Shown: positions 15,200 through 24,298, numbered from the stretch's first letter. The stretch: 64,000 nt of DNA from Sphingomonas metalli (GCF_014641735.1 NZ_BMIH01000004.1:298337-362336), one strand, 5' to 3'. Program-made: numbers and translations. The notes: generated by a model from the letters alone, not told the origin.

Positions 15200-17544
15200 G
15201 CCACGATCCTTTCCATGTTGTTGTGGCGGTCGGCCAGCGCGGCCTCCTTCTCCTGCTGCCGGCGGCGCTGCTCGCGCCGCCGCATGCGCGCGGTCTGGCG
15301 CGCGTAGTGCCGCCACACGCCGGAGGTCTGCCCCAGCGCGCGCTGCACGATCTCCGGCGACCGGCACAGCTCGAAGAGGTCGGCCGCGCAGGCATGGCGG
15401 AAGTCGTGGAACGTCGCGTCGGCGATGTTAGCGAACAGCAGCCGCAGCATGTCGCACACCTGCGTCAGCTTGAGCGCCTGGCCGTTCCACTGGAAGATGA
15501 AGGGCCTCTCGTGCGGACGCTTCCAGCGGTAGCGTTCCTCGATGAGGACGTCCGGGACGGATCCGTCGGTCCGGCCCGCCGCGCGCGAGACGCGGGCGGC
15601 GACGGACATCGCGTCGACGATCGTCTGGTCCAGCACGGGCAGGTGGACGAATTCGGGATCCTTGCCGGCGGCGGTCTTCTCGATCGCGGCGAAGCACAGG
15701 CCGGCGTTCCGTTCGCCGCTGTCGTCCGTCGGCCAGCCCTCCGCGCTTCGCTCCATCTGCATGAAGGCGCCGCCGCGGCAGAGGCTCTCCAGGACCGCGT
15801 TGCAGCCCAACTCGGCAAACAGCGCCCCCGTCTCGAACTGCTCGAGCGGCACCATGCTGCGCCGGCGCGCGATGGCCCGCCGCCAGACGGCCTCGTCGGC
15901 CTCGTCGAACCACATGAGGCCCTGCGGCAGAGAGCGGGACGCGGGCAGACGCCAGGTGCGCAGGATGGTCTGCCGCCGGCGCAGCATGCGGCGGTCGAGA
16001 CCCGTCGGCCGCGCCATGGCGCCGCAGTCCGACAGGGTGACGAGGAAGGGCTTCACCGTCCTGCCGCCGGCGACGGCGCGCGCGCCCAGCCGCTCGAACA
16101 TGACACGCGGCGCATCGGGAGCCTTTTCGACTCCGTCGATTGCCAAAGTATCCTGCACCGGGACGGCTGGCAGTCCGAGCGATTCCCGCAGGGCGTCGGT
16201 CAGCCACGCGCGCCAGCGCTCCTCTTGGATGTGCCCGTCGGGATGCCCGGACAGGAGCCGTCCGTTGTCGTCGAGGACAGGGATCCGGACCAGGAAGTCC
16301 TCGTATGGCGGTGCGTCGGGGTCTCGGTTGGCCAGCAGCCGATCACGCGCGGCATAGGCGGCGTCGCAGAGCGATCCGATCTGCTCCATCCGCTCCCAGA
16401 AGCGGGCGACCTTGTCGGTGAGGGCGTCGGCCAGGGGGTCGCTCCGCTCCTTGCGGTTCTCGCGTGCCTGCGAGCGCAGGTCGCGGAAGTGGTCGAGCAG
16501 GCGTTTGCGGAAGCCCGACTGGTCGGGGTGCCGGGCAGGCACAAGATCCATAATGCACTTGACCCCGTCCGGGTCGACGCCGCGCGCGTATCGCTCGGTC
16601 ACGTCGGTGAGGAGCAGCCATGTGCGGCACACCATGTCGCGCACCCCCGGCGGCATCGCGCCGTCGAGTTCCGGCGAGAACGCGATGTGCTCCAGCGTCG
16701 CCTCAATGGCCTGCTCGTCGCGGTGGCCGGCGCCGGGGCGCAGCCGCCGGAGCCAGTGGGCGAAGCGCTGGACCATGACCATGTGGTGCTCGAGCCGCTC
16801 CTCGCGTCTCGCCGACGCGGCTGCCACTATGGCGAAGAGAGCGGCCGGGCCGGTGACGGGCGCGGTGGCGGCGAGCCGGGCGCGGGACCGGTCTCCCGGC
16901 TCCTCGTGGTGCTCGCGGGCGTCGGAGTCGAGGCAGGTGGCGGGTGCCCCGGTGAGCGCCGGCACGGCGGCGACGACCATATCCATCGTCCAGGGCCTGA
17001 CGGGCACCATCGTTACGTCGGCGTCCCAAGGCGTCCCGATGAGCCTCGCCAGCCGCGCCGCGGCGCTGCGCGCCGCCGCCGACGGCATCCGCAGCAGTGC
17101 GGCCAGCTCCTCCGGCCGATGGACTCCGCCGGTCTCGGCCAGAACCGCCCCCGCCGCCAGCAGGACGCGTGCGGGCGGCTGTTCAGCGTCGCGCACCGCG
17201 CAGGCGTCGCGGACGTCGGTGAAGCGCCTGACTGCGGCCCGGGTCGCGCTAGGCTCGTAAGATTCAGTCCATGATGCGAACACCGAGGCGCAGGTGGCGT
17301 CCGCCTCCAGCGCAACGTGGCCAGGCGCAGGGCGGATCAGCGCACCTGCGGCCACGAGCGTGCGCAGCTTGCGGCGGCTCAGGCCGAGCTGGAGCCGTGC
17401 CTGGGCGTCGGTGACCGTGAGCTGTCCGAGCCCTGGTGCAGGGGAAGGAGGTGGTTCGGCCGCCCCGTCCAGCAGCGCGTGGAAGTCGAACTGGTGGGCG
17501 CCGCGGACCCGCCCGCCGGCGACGACCGTCGCAGCGGCGGTCAC
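15196..17544 (-). CDS. Large tyrosine recombinase-like protein, TnpB-like
   Basis: A 782-residue protein starting at a GTG nested in the stop of the previous gene (GTGA overlap). Near residues 65-100 a short helix-turn-helix is suggested by LTVTDAQARLQLGLSRRKLR. The C-terminal part carries the tyrosine recombinase hallmarks: His-x-x-Arg in FHDFRHACAADLF, and Gly-Gln-Thr-Ser-Gly-Val-Trp plus Tyr in ALGQTSGVWRHYARQTARM. The middle is unusual and long. It forms one unit with the recombinase upstream and the coiled-coil gene downstream. It likely acts in integration of a Tn554-like element or of the island itself. The ends of such an element were not found. Confidence 0.7.
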   Translation of the reverse strand: MTAAATVVAGGRVRGAHQFDFHALLDGAAEPPPSPAPGLGQLTVTDAQARLQLGLSRRKLRTLVAAGALIRPAPGHVALEADATCASVFASWTESYEPSATRAAVRRFTDVRDACAVRDAEQPPARVLLAAGAVLAETGGVHRPEELAALLRMPSAAARSAAARLARLIGTPWDADVTMVPVRPWTMDMVVAAVPALTGAPATCLDSDAREHHEEPGDRSRARLAATAPVTGPAALFAIVAAASARREERLEHHMVMVQRFAHWLRRLRPGAGHRDEQAIEATLEHIAFSPELDGAMPPGVRDMVCRTWLLLTDVTERYARGVDPDGVKCIMDLVPARHPDQSGFRKRLLDHFRDLRSQARENRKERSDPLADALTDKVARFWERMEQIGSLCDAAYAARDRLLANRDPDAPPYEDFLVRIPVLDDNGRLLSGHPDGHIQEERWRAWLTDALRESLGLPAVPVQDTLAIDGVEKAPDAPRVMFERLGARAVAGGRTVKPFLVTLSDCGAMARPTGLDRRMLRRRQTILRTWRLPASRSLPQGLMWFDEADEAVWRRAIARRRSMVPLEQFETGALFAELGCNAVLESLCRGGAFMQMERSAEGWPTDDSGERNAGLCFAAIEKTAAGKDPEFVHLPVLDQTIVDAMSVAARVSRAAGRTDGSVPDVLIEERYRWKRPHERPFIFQWNGQALKLTQVCDMLRLLFANIADATFHDFRHACAADLFELCRSPEIVQRALGQTSGVWRHYARQTARMRRREQRRRQQEKEAALADRHNNMERIVA

Positions 17545-18965
17545 TGCAGCCCCCGTGACGGAAGTCCAGCGAGGGTCGCGGCGGCGACCGGGTCGGCCAG
17601 GCGAGGCGAGCGGGGCGGGATCGGCAGCCCCTGGCGGCGGGCAGCAGCCTCGCGCTGCCGCTGCTCGGCGCGCTCGCGCCGGATGCGACGCGACTCGTTG
17701 TCCCAGGCGTGGCGGACGTAGTTCTTCCACACCGGCGAATCGTGTCCGAACTCGCGGCCTGCCTCGTTGAGCCGCCGCGTCCGCTCGGGCCCCGGCTTCG
17801 TCTCCGCGAAGATGGAGGTCACGCTGTCGTGCATCCGGCAGTTGCGGTAGAAGTGTGGCGACGGCGTCCACCCGCCGACCGCCACCCCGTTGGTCAGCAT
17901 CGCGTCCTGGAACCAGTAGCGGAAGCCGCTGCGGCTGTAGTGGTTGCCGGTGTTAGGGCTCGGGAACAGCACGATGGCGTCGAGCGCGGCGTCGTCCCCG
18001 GCGGCGGCGAGTTCGCGCAGGTGGTCCATCATGGTCCGGCCCGCGGCGCTGGGGTGCGGTTCGGAGGTGAACCTGGCGACCAGCCAGCGCTCCACCTCGG
18101 CGACGATCGGCACCGGCTTCTCCAGGCTGCCGTCGCCCCACTTGTCGCGGACGTAGATCGTCGGGCCGAAGTCGCCGAGCTTCCAGCCGAGCGCCGATGC
18201 CGGCAACAGCTCGTTAACGCGAGGCGCATCGGCGTCGTAAGAGCGGGTCAGCACCTTGACGACCGCTGGAGCTTCGCTCTCAAGCACCGCGCCCGTCATC
18301 TGGTCGCGCACCCCATCGGGGTTGTGGGGTCGGCCGACGTGCTTCTGCCGGCCCTTCACGACGAAGCGGGCACCGGCATACTTGCGGCCGTAGTTGTTGG
18401 TGATCGTGGCCTTGCCGATGGCGAGCCGTTCCGCTGCGTTCATCTTGTGCCACCCGGCGACCTCGGCCGGATTGGCCGGCGACGGGTGCAGGCCGCATTC
18501 GATGAGCTTTGCGTAGAGGACGCGGATGCGGCGCGTGTAGCGGCCCAGGTAGTTGGGGAAGCCGTCGCGCACCGTGACGTCGTAGCTGTCGGAAAGGTTC
18601 ACCTGCTTCGTGACGGTGAGCCCGGCCGCCTCCAGCGCCTCCTTGATGAGCGTGACCGCCACCTCGAACGGCAGCGTGAGGAAGGCCAGCGGCCCATTGG
18701 GGTGCTGGCCCGCGAACTGGAGAAAGAGCCTGTAGAAGCGCAGGTCCTCAACACGCTGGTTCGGCTTCGAGAGCGCGAGCAGTTCCCGCAGGGCCTTACT
18801 CATCTTGCGGTGCGGACCATCGCCGAGCAGCACGAGGCCGCCCTGGGTGACCACGATGCCGCGCGCTTGCGGCGCATTGATGGCCTGCGGCGTCGCGCCG
18901 GGCTGCGCGTTGGTTGTCGAATCGGTTGCCGGCATCATGGGGACACTCTCCTTGGCCAGCAGCAT
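17541..18965 (-). CDS. Tyrosine recombinase-like protein, TnpA-like
   Basis: A 474-residue protein. A core-binding-like helical region covers about residues 55-220. The C-terminal catalytic-like region has His-Phe-Tyr-Arg in PSPHFYRNCRMHDSV (HxxR) and a Tyr in SPVWKNYVRHAWDNESRRIR; an Arg in VLTRSYDADAPRVNELLPAS may be the first catalytic arginine. The ATG at 18965 was used; an ATG ten codons in (MPATDST) is an alternative. It is the first gene of the three-gene recombinase set, preceded by the region with repeated TGATGGCATCA motifs. The active-site assignment is moderate. Confidence 0.65.
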   Translation of the reverse strand: MLLAKESVPMMPATDSTTNAQPGATPQAINAPQARGIVVTQGGLVLLGDGPHRKMSKALRELLALSKPNQRVEDLRFYRLFLQFAGQHPNGPLAFLTLPFEVAVTLIKEALEAAGLTVTKQVNLSDSYDVTVRDGFPNYLGRYTRRIRVLYAKLIECGLHPSPANPAEVAGWHKMNAAERLAIGKATITNNYGRKYAGARFVVKGRQKHVGRPHNPDGVRDQMTGAVLESEAPAVVKVLTRSYDADAPRVNELLPASALGWKLGDFGPTIYVRDKWGDGSLEKPVPIVAEVERWLVARFTSEPHPSAAGRTMMDHLRELAAAGDDAALDAIVLFPSPNTGNHYSRSGFRYWFQDAMLTNGVAVGGWTPSPHFYRNCRMHDSVTSIFAETKPGPERTRRLNEAGREFGHDSPVWKNYVRHAWDNESRRIRRERAEQRQREAAARRQGLPIPPRSPRLADPVAAATLAGLPSRGLQ

Positions 18966-19051
18966 ATGATTGCAAGTCTAGCTTATAGCAATCCTCTACC
19001 GTTGCTTTAACCTTATTTCTCGGATACGACTTGCATTAGCCGTAGAATCTC

Positions 19052-19070
19052 CTTTTGATGGCATCAAAAG
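19052..19070. promoter_or_regulatory. Operator-like palindrome, TGATGGCATCA site 1
   Basis: CTTTTGATGGCATCAAAAG has perfect 8-bp arms around GGC. The core TGATGGCATCA recurs at 19116-19126, exactly 60 bp away. It lies in the AT-richer divergent gap between the recombinase set and the exonuclease-like gene, a likely promoter region. Confidence 0.55.
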
Positions 19071-19115
19071 AAATGCGCTGCGAACACATTATATTCAGTT
19101 GCAGCAATCTTCATC

Positions 19116-19126
19116 TGATGGCATCA
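19116..19126. promoter_or_regulatory. Operator-like motif, TGATGGCATCA site 2
   Basis: Second exact copy of the 11-bp core found at 19056-19066. Here the flanks are less symmetrical (CATC before, AGCG after). The spacing of 60 bp places both on nearly the same helix face if the helical repeat is about 10.5 bp (5.7 turns, so only approximately). Confidence 0.5.
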
Positions 19127-19144
19127 AGCGATAGGTCGCCCTGA

Positions 19145-19864
19145 TCAGCCCCGCTCGGCCCGGGCGCGCTCGATCGCCGGGTGGTGAACGAACTGTGCGA
19201 GGTGCGGCTTCCGGAAGGTCCGCCGCTGCAACAGGTCGGCGAGCGCCAGCCAGGCCCGGCTGACGGTCTTAGAATCGCCGCGCACGGCGGACAGCTCATG
19301 CGCCATAAGGAGGAATGTCGCCGCCACGTCGACTTGGCACTTTCGGTGCGCGACGCTCGCCTCCTCGTCGATGGCGCGCACGAGCTGGTGATCAGTCGGG
19401 ATGCCACACGAGGCGCATAGGTCCTTGAGCGAGGGCCAGCTTCCTCGGCCTCCACGGGTCGCCTCCCGCATGAGGTCGAGGTGCGGCATGTTCGCTAAAC
19501 CCCTTAGCCCCGGCAGCGCGAATAGCCAGTTAGCAATCGTGCGGCGGCGCAGGGCTGGTAAGTCGTGCGCGACGCCGTTGTATGTCACGACAGAAGCGCG
19601 GGCCTCCTGCAGCGGCGTCAGGATCGCGTCCAGGTCGAACAGCATCTCGTATTCTTGGGAGCCCGAGCGCGTCTGGAGGTCCAGGGCACGCCACTCACTG
19701 TCGTCCCCCTCGATCGCACTGAGCACCGAGAAAGCCGTGATGCGGTGCAGGGCGGTGCGGTTGGCGGGACCACCGCGCGGCGCCAGCGCGACGGCGAAGG
19801 GATCCGGCTCGGTCTCGATGTCAATTACGGCGATCGTGCCCAGGGGCTTGTTCAAGGTCATCAT
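19145..19864 (-). CDS. Predicted DEDDy-type 3'-5' exonuclease
   Basis: A 239-residue protein resembling the PolB-type exonuclease 2 family (DNA_pol_B_exo2). Exo I motif is VIDIETEPDP (Asp and Glu). Exo II is VVTYNGVAHDLPALRRR, with the Asn-Gly and Asp typical of the family. Exo III is likely HRKCQVDVAATFLL near residue 180. Length and the long helical C-terminus fit. It would degrade DNA or RNA 3' ends in the cytoplasm. Two adjacent ATG codons begin the frame at 19864. It is divergent from the gene at 19880 with only 15 bp between starts, so ribosome sites and promoters must overlap the neighbouring coding sequence. Confidence 0.75.
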   Translation of the reverse strand: MMTLNKPLGTIAVIDIETEPDPFAVALAPRGGPANRTALHRITAFSVLSAIEGDDSEWRALDLQTRSGSQEYEMLFDLDAILTPLQEARASVVTYNGVAHDLPALRRRTIANWLFALPGLRGLANMPHLDLMREATRGGRGSWPSLKDLCASCGIPTDHQLVRAIDEEASVAHRKCQVDVAATFLLMAHELSAVRGDSKTVSRAWLALADLLQRRTFRKPHLAQFVHHPAIERARAERG

Positions 19865-19879
19865 CTTCCTTTTCCTCTC

Positions 19880-20497
19880 ATGCTGAAGGGCCTACCCTTG
19901 ACCACGGTCATGGAAGGGGTGCGGGTGCTCGGTTTCAGTTTCGGTGAGGTCGAGGGGATCGTGCGGGCGATGCACGACGTTGCCGACGAGGCGGGCGCGA
20001 TCGGCTCGCGCTTCCGCTACTTCCAGCGGCTACGCTTCCCCGAGGGCGCCAACACCGGTCGCGGCGTTCCCGCCACCTACGGCCTTGACCAGCTGATGCA
20101 GGTGCTTGTTGCGTTCGAGCTGAGCGAGGCCGGCATGTCGCCGACGAGGATCGTCCGCACCCTGCGCACGAACTGGGCTCGCCTGCGCCCCGTGATGAGA
20201 CAGGGTTGGGCCGCCGGGCGCGGCATGGCCGAGTGGCGCGAACGCGAGGTGCTGGTGCTGGAGCCGGCCGCGCTTACCGACGCGTCGCGCGCGGAGGACG
20301 CCTACGTTTCGGTCGAGAACCCGTTGGTCCCCATGCCCGCCTTCGCCCTGAACGGCTGGGCGCAGGGCCGCGACGGTCCGCCCCGGTTGCTGGTCATCGA
20401 TCCCGGCCGGCTGGTGTCGGAGCTGCGCAGGGCCTTTCCGATCGTCACCGCCCTGACGGCCGAGGATCTCGACGAGGCCTTCGAATCGTATCGCTGA
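19880..20497 (+). CDS. MerR-like hypothetical protein
   Basis: A 205-residue protein. Residues 12-90 look like a helical DNA-binding domain (LGFSFGEVEGIVRAM, then YGLDQLMQVLVAFELSEAGMSPTRIVRTLRTNW), where the Y/F-x-L-D-x-L-x-x-L-x-x-F-E-L-x-x-A-G-M pattern resembles MerR-family helices. The C-terminal half is beta-rich (RLLVIDPGRLVSELRRAF). No cofactor motif is seen. The ATG at 19880 has a TCCTTTTCC tract before it rather than a purine-rich ribosome site; the next ATG (19910) is possible. Probably a regulator; confidence in function is low. Confidence 0.55.
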   Translation: MLKGLPLTTVMEGVRVLGFSFGEVEGIVRAMHDVADEAGAIGSRFRYFQRLRFPEGANTGRGVPATYGLDQLMQVLVAFELSEAGMSPTRIVRTLRTNWARLRPVMRQGWAAGRGMAEWREREVLVLEPAALTDASRAEDAYVSVENPLVPMPAFALNGWAQGRDGPPRLLVIDPGRLVSELRRAFPIVTALTAEDLDEAFESYR

Positions 20498-20531
20498 GGA
20501 CCGCGCTACCGGTGGCGCAGGCCTGCCGAGC

Positions 20532-21077
20532 TCAGGCCGCCGCGCGCCTGTGCGCGGCGAGCCGGGCTTCCCTAATGCGCGCCTCGGTGTCTGCCCGATC
20601 CACGTCGGTGACGAGCGCGTCGAGGGCGCGGCGGTACTCCGCGTATGCGGCCTTGCGCCCCCCTAGCGTGTTCTCGAGGTTGTCCCACACCGGCAGGAGC
20701 AGCGTGGCCGGATAGTCGACGCGGATGCCGGCCTGATCGGCGAGCGCGAGAGTCAGCTCCAGCAGCGGGGCGCCCGGCGCGACCTGGGCCTTGCCGGCCA
20801 GCGCGTCGGCGTCGGTCTGCGGCGACATGATGGCCGCTAGGTGCTCAGCGAGGCGCTGCGCCAGGAGCGATCGCGGCCGCGCCATGCGCGCCGCCATGCG
20901 GAGATCGGTCTGCTCGGCTGCCGACCGGATGGCCTCGGCCCACTCCACGATCTGCGCGGGTTTTGGCCGGTTGGGATCGAGCACCCGCGCTATCCAGTGC
21001 GCGGAAGTGAGGAAAGAGGCGCCCTGGGAGATCGTGGCGGCGTCGACGGTGGTGTCGTGTCGGCGTCCTTCAAGCAT
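20532..21077 (-). CDS. Hypothetical protein, helical
   Basis: A 181-residue, largely alpha-helical soluble protein with no recognised family. It contains SAHWIARVLDPNRPKPAQIVEWAEAIRSAA and a C-terminal Arg/Ala-rich helix (RADTEARIREARLAAHRRAAA). It is convergent with the MerR-like gene, 34 bp apart. The ATG at 21077 was chosen as the first in frame. Base composition and codon use fit its neighbours, so it is likely a real gene of the island. Confidence 0.5.
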   Translation of the reverse strand: MLEGRRHDTTVDAATISQGASFLTSAHWIARVLDPNRPKPAQIVEWAEAIRSAAEQTDLRMAARMARPRSLLAQRLAEHLAAIMSPQTDADALAGKAQVAPGAPLLELTLALADQAGIRVDYPATLLLPVWDNLENTLGGRKAAYAEYRRALDALVTDVDRADTEARIREARLAAHRRAAA

Positions 21078-21319
21078 GCCGCGGGTCTACCTCGGAAGGG
21101 TTTATGATCCGTGACCTCCGCCGATCGACCGTCCGGGAGCGGGGTCCACTTCTCGCGCCGCCAGCACCCCCCAAGGCAATGTCGCGCCGGCTTGATCGCC
21201 TTCCTCGATCTCTCCCCCCGGTCGCCTCCCGCAGGGCTCACGATTGGCAGATTCCTAGGCGTCGGCCCTAAAGAGAGATGTCACTTCGCGATCAGGCCAG
21301 TTCAGCCTAGAACGCCGAC

Positions 21320-21637
21320 ATGGCGAACGGAGCAAGGACCAGTAGCGCGAAGGGTGATCCGACGGAGGTCACCGCCGAAGACGCGCGCCGCGCCCTCCAG
21401 GCGGCGGTCGGGGATCGCGTCCGTGCCGTCCGAGCCGAGCGGGGCATCGGCCAAGCCGAGTGCGCCCGGGGCGCCGGCATAGACACGAGCAGCATGTTCC
21501 GCATCGAGAAGGGCGGTCAGAACCTCACCGTCGAGACCCTTGCCCGACTGGCACTCTCCCTCGGCGTCGGCATGGACGAGCTGGTCGCCGGGGTCGAGCC
21601 CGACCCCGCGATCATCGAGCCGAGGTCGCGGGGCTGA
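21320..21637 (+). CDS. XRE family helix-turn-helix regulator
   Basis: A 105-residue protein with a Cro/C1-type helix-turn-helix at about residues 28-85: VGDRVRAVRAERGIGQAECARGAGIDTSSMFRIEKGGQNLTVETLARLALSLGVGMDELV. This covers all five helices, including the recognition helix DTSSMFRIEKG. A short N-terminal extension and an acidic tail flank it. It likely represses island genes; its target is unknown. Its 3' end overlaps the convergent gene at 21612 by 26 bp. Confidence 0.88.
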   Translation: MANGARTSSAKGDPTEVTAEDARRALQAAVGDRVRAVRAERGIGQAECARGAGIDTSSMFRIEKGGQNLTVETLARLALSLGVGMDELVAGVEPDPAIIEPRSRG

Positions 21638-22151
21638 GTGGTCGATCCGCCGAGGCGAGCGCCTCGGCGAGATCGACGCGCGGCACGTTAAAGCGGATGG
21701 TGATGCCGTATTCCTCGTGTTCGACGTCGCCAACCGTGAAGCCGCGCAGCGGCAGCATCCGCAGATCGACGATCTCGGCTAGCGACCGGCCCGCCATCGC
21801 GATCGCCAACGTCGCCGGGATCGCTCGCCGGATGTGGAGGTAGGAACTGCGGCGGTCGCCGGATATGCCCACGCCCCGGCCGAGGCTGCCGCTCAGCACC
21901 AGCGTGTCGCGCACCAGCTGCAGCCGGAGCGCCATGCGCCGACACGACAGCATCCGCGCCACGCGGACGTGATAGCCGGGCGGCTGCCCGAAGACGGCTC
22001 CGGCGGCGGACGTCCGGATCCCCCGGGCTATCGCGCGCGCCGACGCCTCGCGGAGGTCGAGCAGGCCCGATGCGCACGCCTCGCGCGCCAGCGACGATAC
22101 GCTGCGGACCTGGGGGCATTCGAGGAGCCAGTCGCGGACCGAGCGAGTCAC
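21612..22151 (-). CDS. Hypothetical protein
   Basis: A 179-residue protein beginning at a GTG nested in the stop of the RecB-like nuclease gene (GTGA). It has an Arg-rich middle (HVRVARMLSCRRMALRLQLVRDTLVLSGSLGRG) and a C-terminal beta-like section (FTVGDVEHEEYGITIRFNVP). I do not recognise a family. The translational coupling to the nuclease suggests a joint role. It is convergent and overlapping with the XRE gene. Confidence 0.5.
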   Translation of the reverse strand: MTRSVRDWLLECPQVRSVSSLAREACASGLLDLREASARAIARGIRTSAAGAVFGQPPGYHVRVARMLSCRRMALRLQLVRDTLVLSGSLGRGVGISGDRRSSYLHIRRAIPATLAIAMAGRSLAEIVDLRMLPLRGFTVGDVEHEEYGITIRFNVPRVDLAEALASADRPLSPATSAR

Positions 22152-23632
22152 GCTGCGGGCCGCTGGAAACCGGCGATATGGCCCGTCGCCTCCAGCTCGC
22201 GCAGGGCGGCACGGACGCGCGCACCGGCGCGCACGTCGTCGCGGTTGTAGGCGACGATGCGCTCGCGCAGTCCCGCCTCCCCGGCGACGTGGCGGTCATA
22301 CCACTCGATGCTGGCGGCGCCCCCCGGATCCTTGTCCTCCCAGGCGAAGCCGCACGCCTTGGCGATGGCCTTGATCCCGTAGCTGCTGAGGGGCCAGTCG
22401 GTTTGCGCGGCGACCGTGGCGTATAGGTCGGTGCACCGTTCGCTCGCGAAGATCGCCTCGATCTCCGCGGCGTCGCAGACCTCGGGATGGCGGCGCTGGA
22501 GGTCGCGGTAGGCGGTGCGCTCGTATGCGGAATAGTGGAACCACTGCGCGTCGCGGTGCTGGCGGAAGTGCCCGATCGCCTGGGCGAAGGCCCTGCGTTC
22601 GCCGCGTTCATCCGGCGTCTCTGCGAAAAAGTAGACGAAGCCCGGCTCCGCACTCTCCCGCTCGTGCCAAAAGCCGTGCAGGTATACGATGCCCCGCATT
22701 GGGTCCGCCTCGACGTCGAAGTCGACCTCGTGCTCCGCAGCGGGGATCTTGAGCGGCGCGCGCGCGACGGGGCCGGCGGAGGGGTCGGCGAGCAGCCGCG
22801 CGCGCTCGGCGAAGCGGCGCAGTCGGTCCACGCCCACGCCCGGCAGCGCGCGCAGCTGCGCGGGGTCGGCGGCGGCCAACCCCGCGACGGTGTCGGCGAT
22901 GGAGGAGATCGGCGCCCTGATCGCCCGGCCCAAGCCCGGGATCAGGGTGAGGTCGTCGGTGGCGGCGAGTTCGGCGCGGCAGTGGCTCCGCCACTCGCAC
23001 ATGCCGCAGCGGGCCGACAGCGCGGGCGCCGTGTCCCCCGCTCCGTCGAGCACCTCGCGCGCCCGCGTAAGCAGCGAGGCGTGCAGGTCGCCGCCGGTGC
23101 CGAGGTTTCGCCCGAGCGGGATGGAGAGGTCGTAGGTCACGGCGGCGCCGGTGCGGTCGACAATGCCGCACGTGTCCGCGGGTCCGGCGCCGATCTCGCC
23201 TAGGATTCGTGCGTAGTGCGCGACCTGCACGAGGTATTCGCGCTTGTACCTGCCGGTCGCGCTCTCCAGAGCCGCCCCCGACTTTACGTCGAACGCCACG
23301 TGGCCCGCGCCGCTGGCCGTGAGCAGGTCCGGCATCCCGATCTTGTCGCCAGAGCGGATGACGGCGCCCAGGATCGTCGGCGCGCCCGCGGCCATTGCTC
23401 GCGAGGTCTCCCGCTCGCGCAGGTCGCGGTCGTCGCCCCGGAGGTCAACTACCGATCCGCGCAGCCGGCCGAGGATCGCGTCCTCGTGCGCCAAGCCGTC
23501 CCGCCAGAGCATGCGGACGAAGGGCGACACGGGGTCGCGGCGGGCGTCGCCGCCGTGAGCGTCGAGCGCCACCTTGCGCTCGCAGAGCAGCAGGTCGCGG
23601 AGCATCGCGCCCGAGACGGAGGGACGTCCCAT
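22148..23632 (-). CDS. TM0106-family RecB-like nuclease
   Basis: A 494-residue protein of the TM0106 type. The N-terminal PD-(D/E)XK domain shows KIGMPDLL and HVAFDVKSGAALE (Asp and Asp-x-Lys) and an iron-sulfur-type Cys set in ALSARCGMCEWRSHCRAEL. A helix-hairpin-helix follows (LIPGLGRAI; LRALPGVGVDRLRRF). The C-terminal RNase H-like/DEDD exonuclease domain starts with EHEVDFDVEADPMRGIVYLHGFW and ends with ERIVAYNRDDVRA. The arrangement nuclease-HhH-exonuclease is that of the family. The ATG at 23632 is one base after the stop of the kinase gene, so the two are coupled. Confidence 0.83.
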   Translation of the reverse strand: MGRPSVSGAMLRDLLLCERKVALDAHGGDARRDPVSPFVRMLWRDGLAHEDAILGRLRGSVVDLRGDDRDLRERETSRAMAAGAPTILGAVIRSGDKIGMPDLLTASGAGHVAFDVKSGAALESATGRYKREYLVQVAHYARILGEIGAGPADTCGIVDRTGAAVTYDLSIPLGRNLGTGGDLHASLLTRAREVLDGAGDTAPALSARCGMCEWRSHCRAELAATDDLTLIPGLGRAIRAPISSIADTVAGLAAADPAQLRALPGVGVDRLRRFAERARLLADPSAGPVARAPLKIPAAEHEVDFDVEADPMRGIVYLHGFWHERESAEPGFVYFFAETPDERGERRAFAQAIGHFRQHRDAQWFHYSAYERTAYRDLQRRHPEVCDAAEIEAIFASERCTDLYATVAAQTDWPLSSYGIKAIAKACGFAWEDKDPGGAASIEWYDRHVAGEAGLRERIVAYNRDDVRAGARVRAALRELEATGHIAGFQRPAA

Positions 23633-23633
23633 C

Positions 23634-24275
23634 TCAGGCGTTGCCGGCCGGCCTTGCGATGGCGACCGCCGCGATCGTCGGCATCTCGACCGATACGCGC
23701 GCCGAACCGCCTGGCGTGACGGTGCGCCGCACTCGGCCGCCCAGCGCGTCGGCCAGGTCGTCGACGATCCCGCGGCCCTGACCGCCCGGGCGGTCCCAGC
23801 CGTGGCATTCCCCGTCGTCCTCGACGAGAAGGACCATGCTGTCGCCCTTGTCCCGCACGCCAACGGTGATCGAGCCGCGACCGTGCTCGAAGGCGTGCCT
23901 GATCGAGTTGGAGACGAGCTCCACGGCAATCATCAGCAGCGGACGGGTCACGCGGGCGTCGGCGAGTACCGGGTCGACGGCGATGTGGAGCTGCACGTTT
24001 CCCATCGCGCCCGCAGCGCGAACGGCCGCGCCGCAGGCCAGCTCGAGCACGTAGCCGATGTCGACGAGCGCGGCAGGCGGGCTGCCGAGCGCGCGGTGCA
24101 GCTCGGCGGCGCCCGTCAGCTGTGACATGGCGACGTCCAGCGGGCCGGGACCGGCCCGGCGGCTGAGATGGACGGCGGCGATCGCCTGCTGGATCATGTT
24201 GGCGGACCGGTGAGCGATCTCCCTCGCGTAGATGGCGTGGACGCAGCGTTCGTCCGTTCTGGTGGCTTCAGGCAT
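23634..24275 (-). CDS. HWE/HisKA_2-like soluble histidine kinase
   Basis: A 213-residue cytosolic kinase with no sensor domain. The H-box is CVHAIYAREIAHRSANMIQQ (candidate phospho-His in AHRS). The ATPase part has the N-box VELVSNSIRHAFEHGRGSI, the D-box VEDDGECHGW and the glycine box GGQGRGIVDDLADALGG. This resembles the short HWE/HisKA_2 kinases of alphaproteobacteria. No response regulator is adjacent. The ATG at 24275 has AAAGGAGCC before it; the 18-bp palindrome at 24299 lies just upstream. The downstream nuclease gene is coupled to it. An autoregulatory circuit is possible but unproven. Confidence 0.82.
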   Translation of the reverse strand: MPEATRTDERCVHAIYAREIAHRSANMIQQAIAAVHLSRRAGPGPLDVAMSQLTGAAELHRALGSPPAALVDIGYVLELACGAAVRAAGAMGNVQLHIAVDPVLADARVTRPLLMIAVELVSNSIRHAFEHGRGSITVGVRDKGDSMVLLVEDDGECHGWDRPGGQGRGIVDDLADALGGRVRRTVTPGGSARVSVEMPTIAAVAIARPAGNA

Positions 24276-24298
24276 GACGGCTCCTTTCGCGAAACTAT

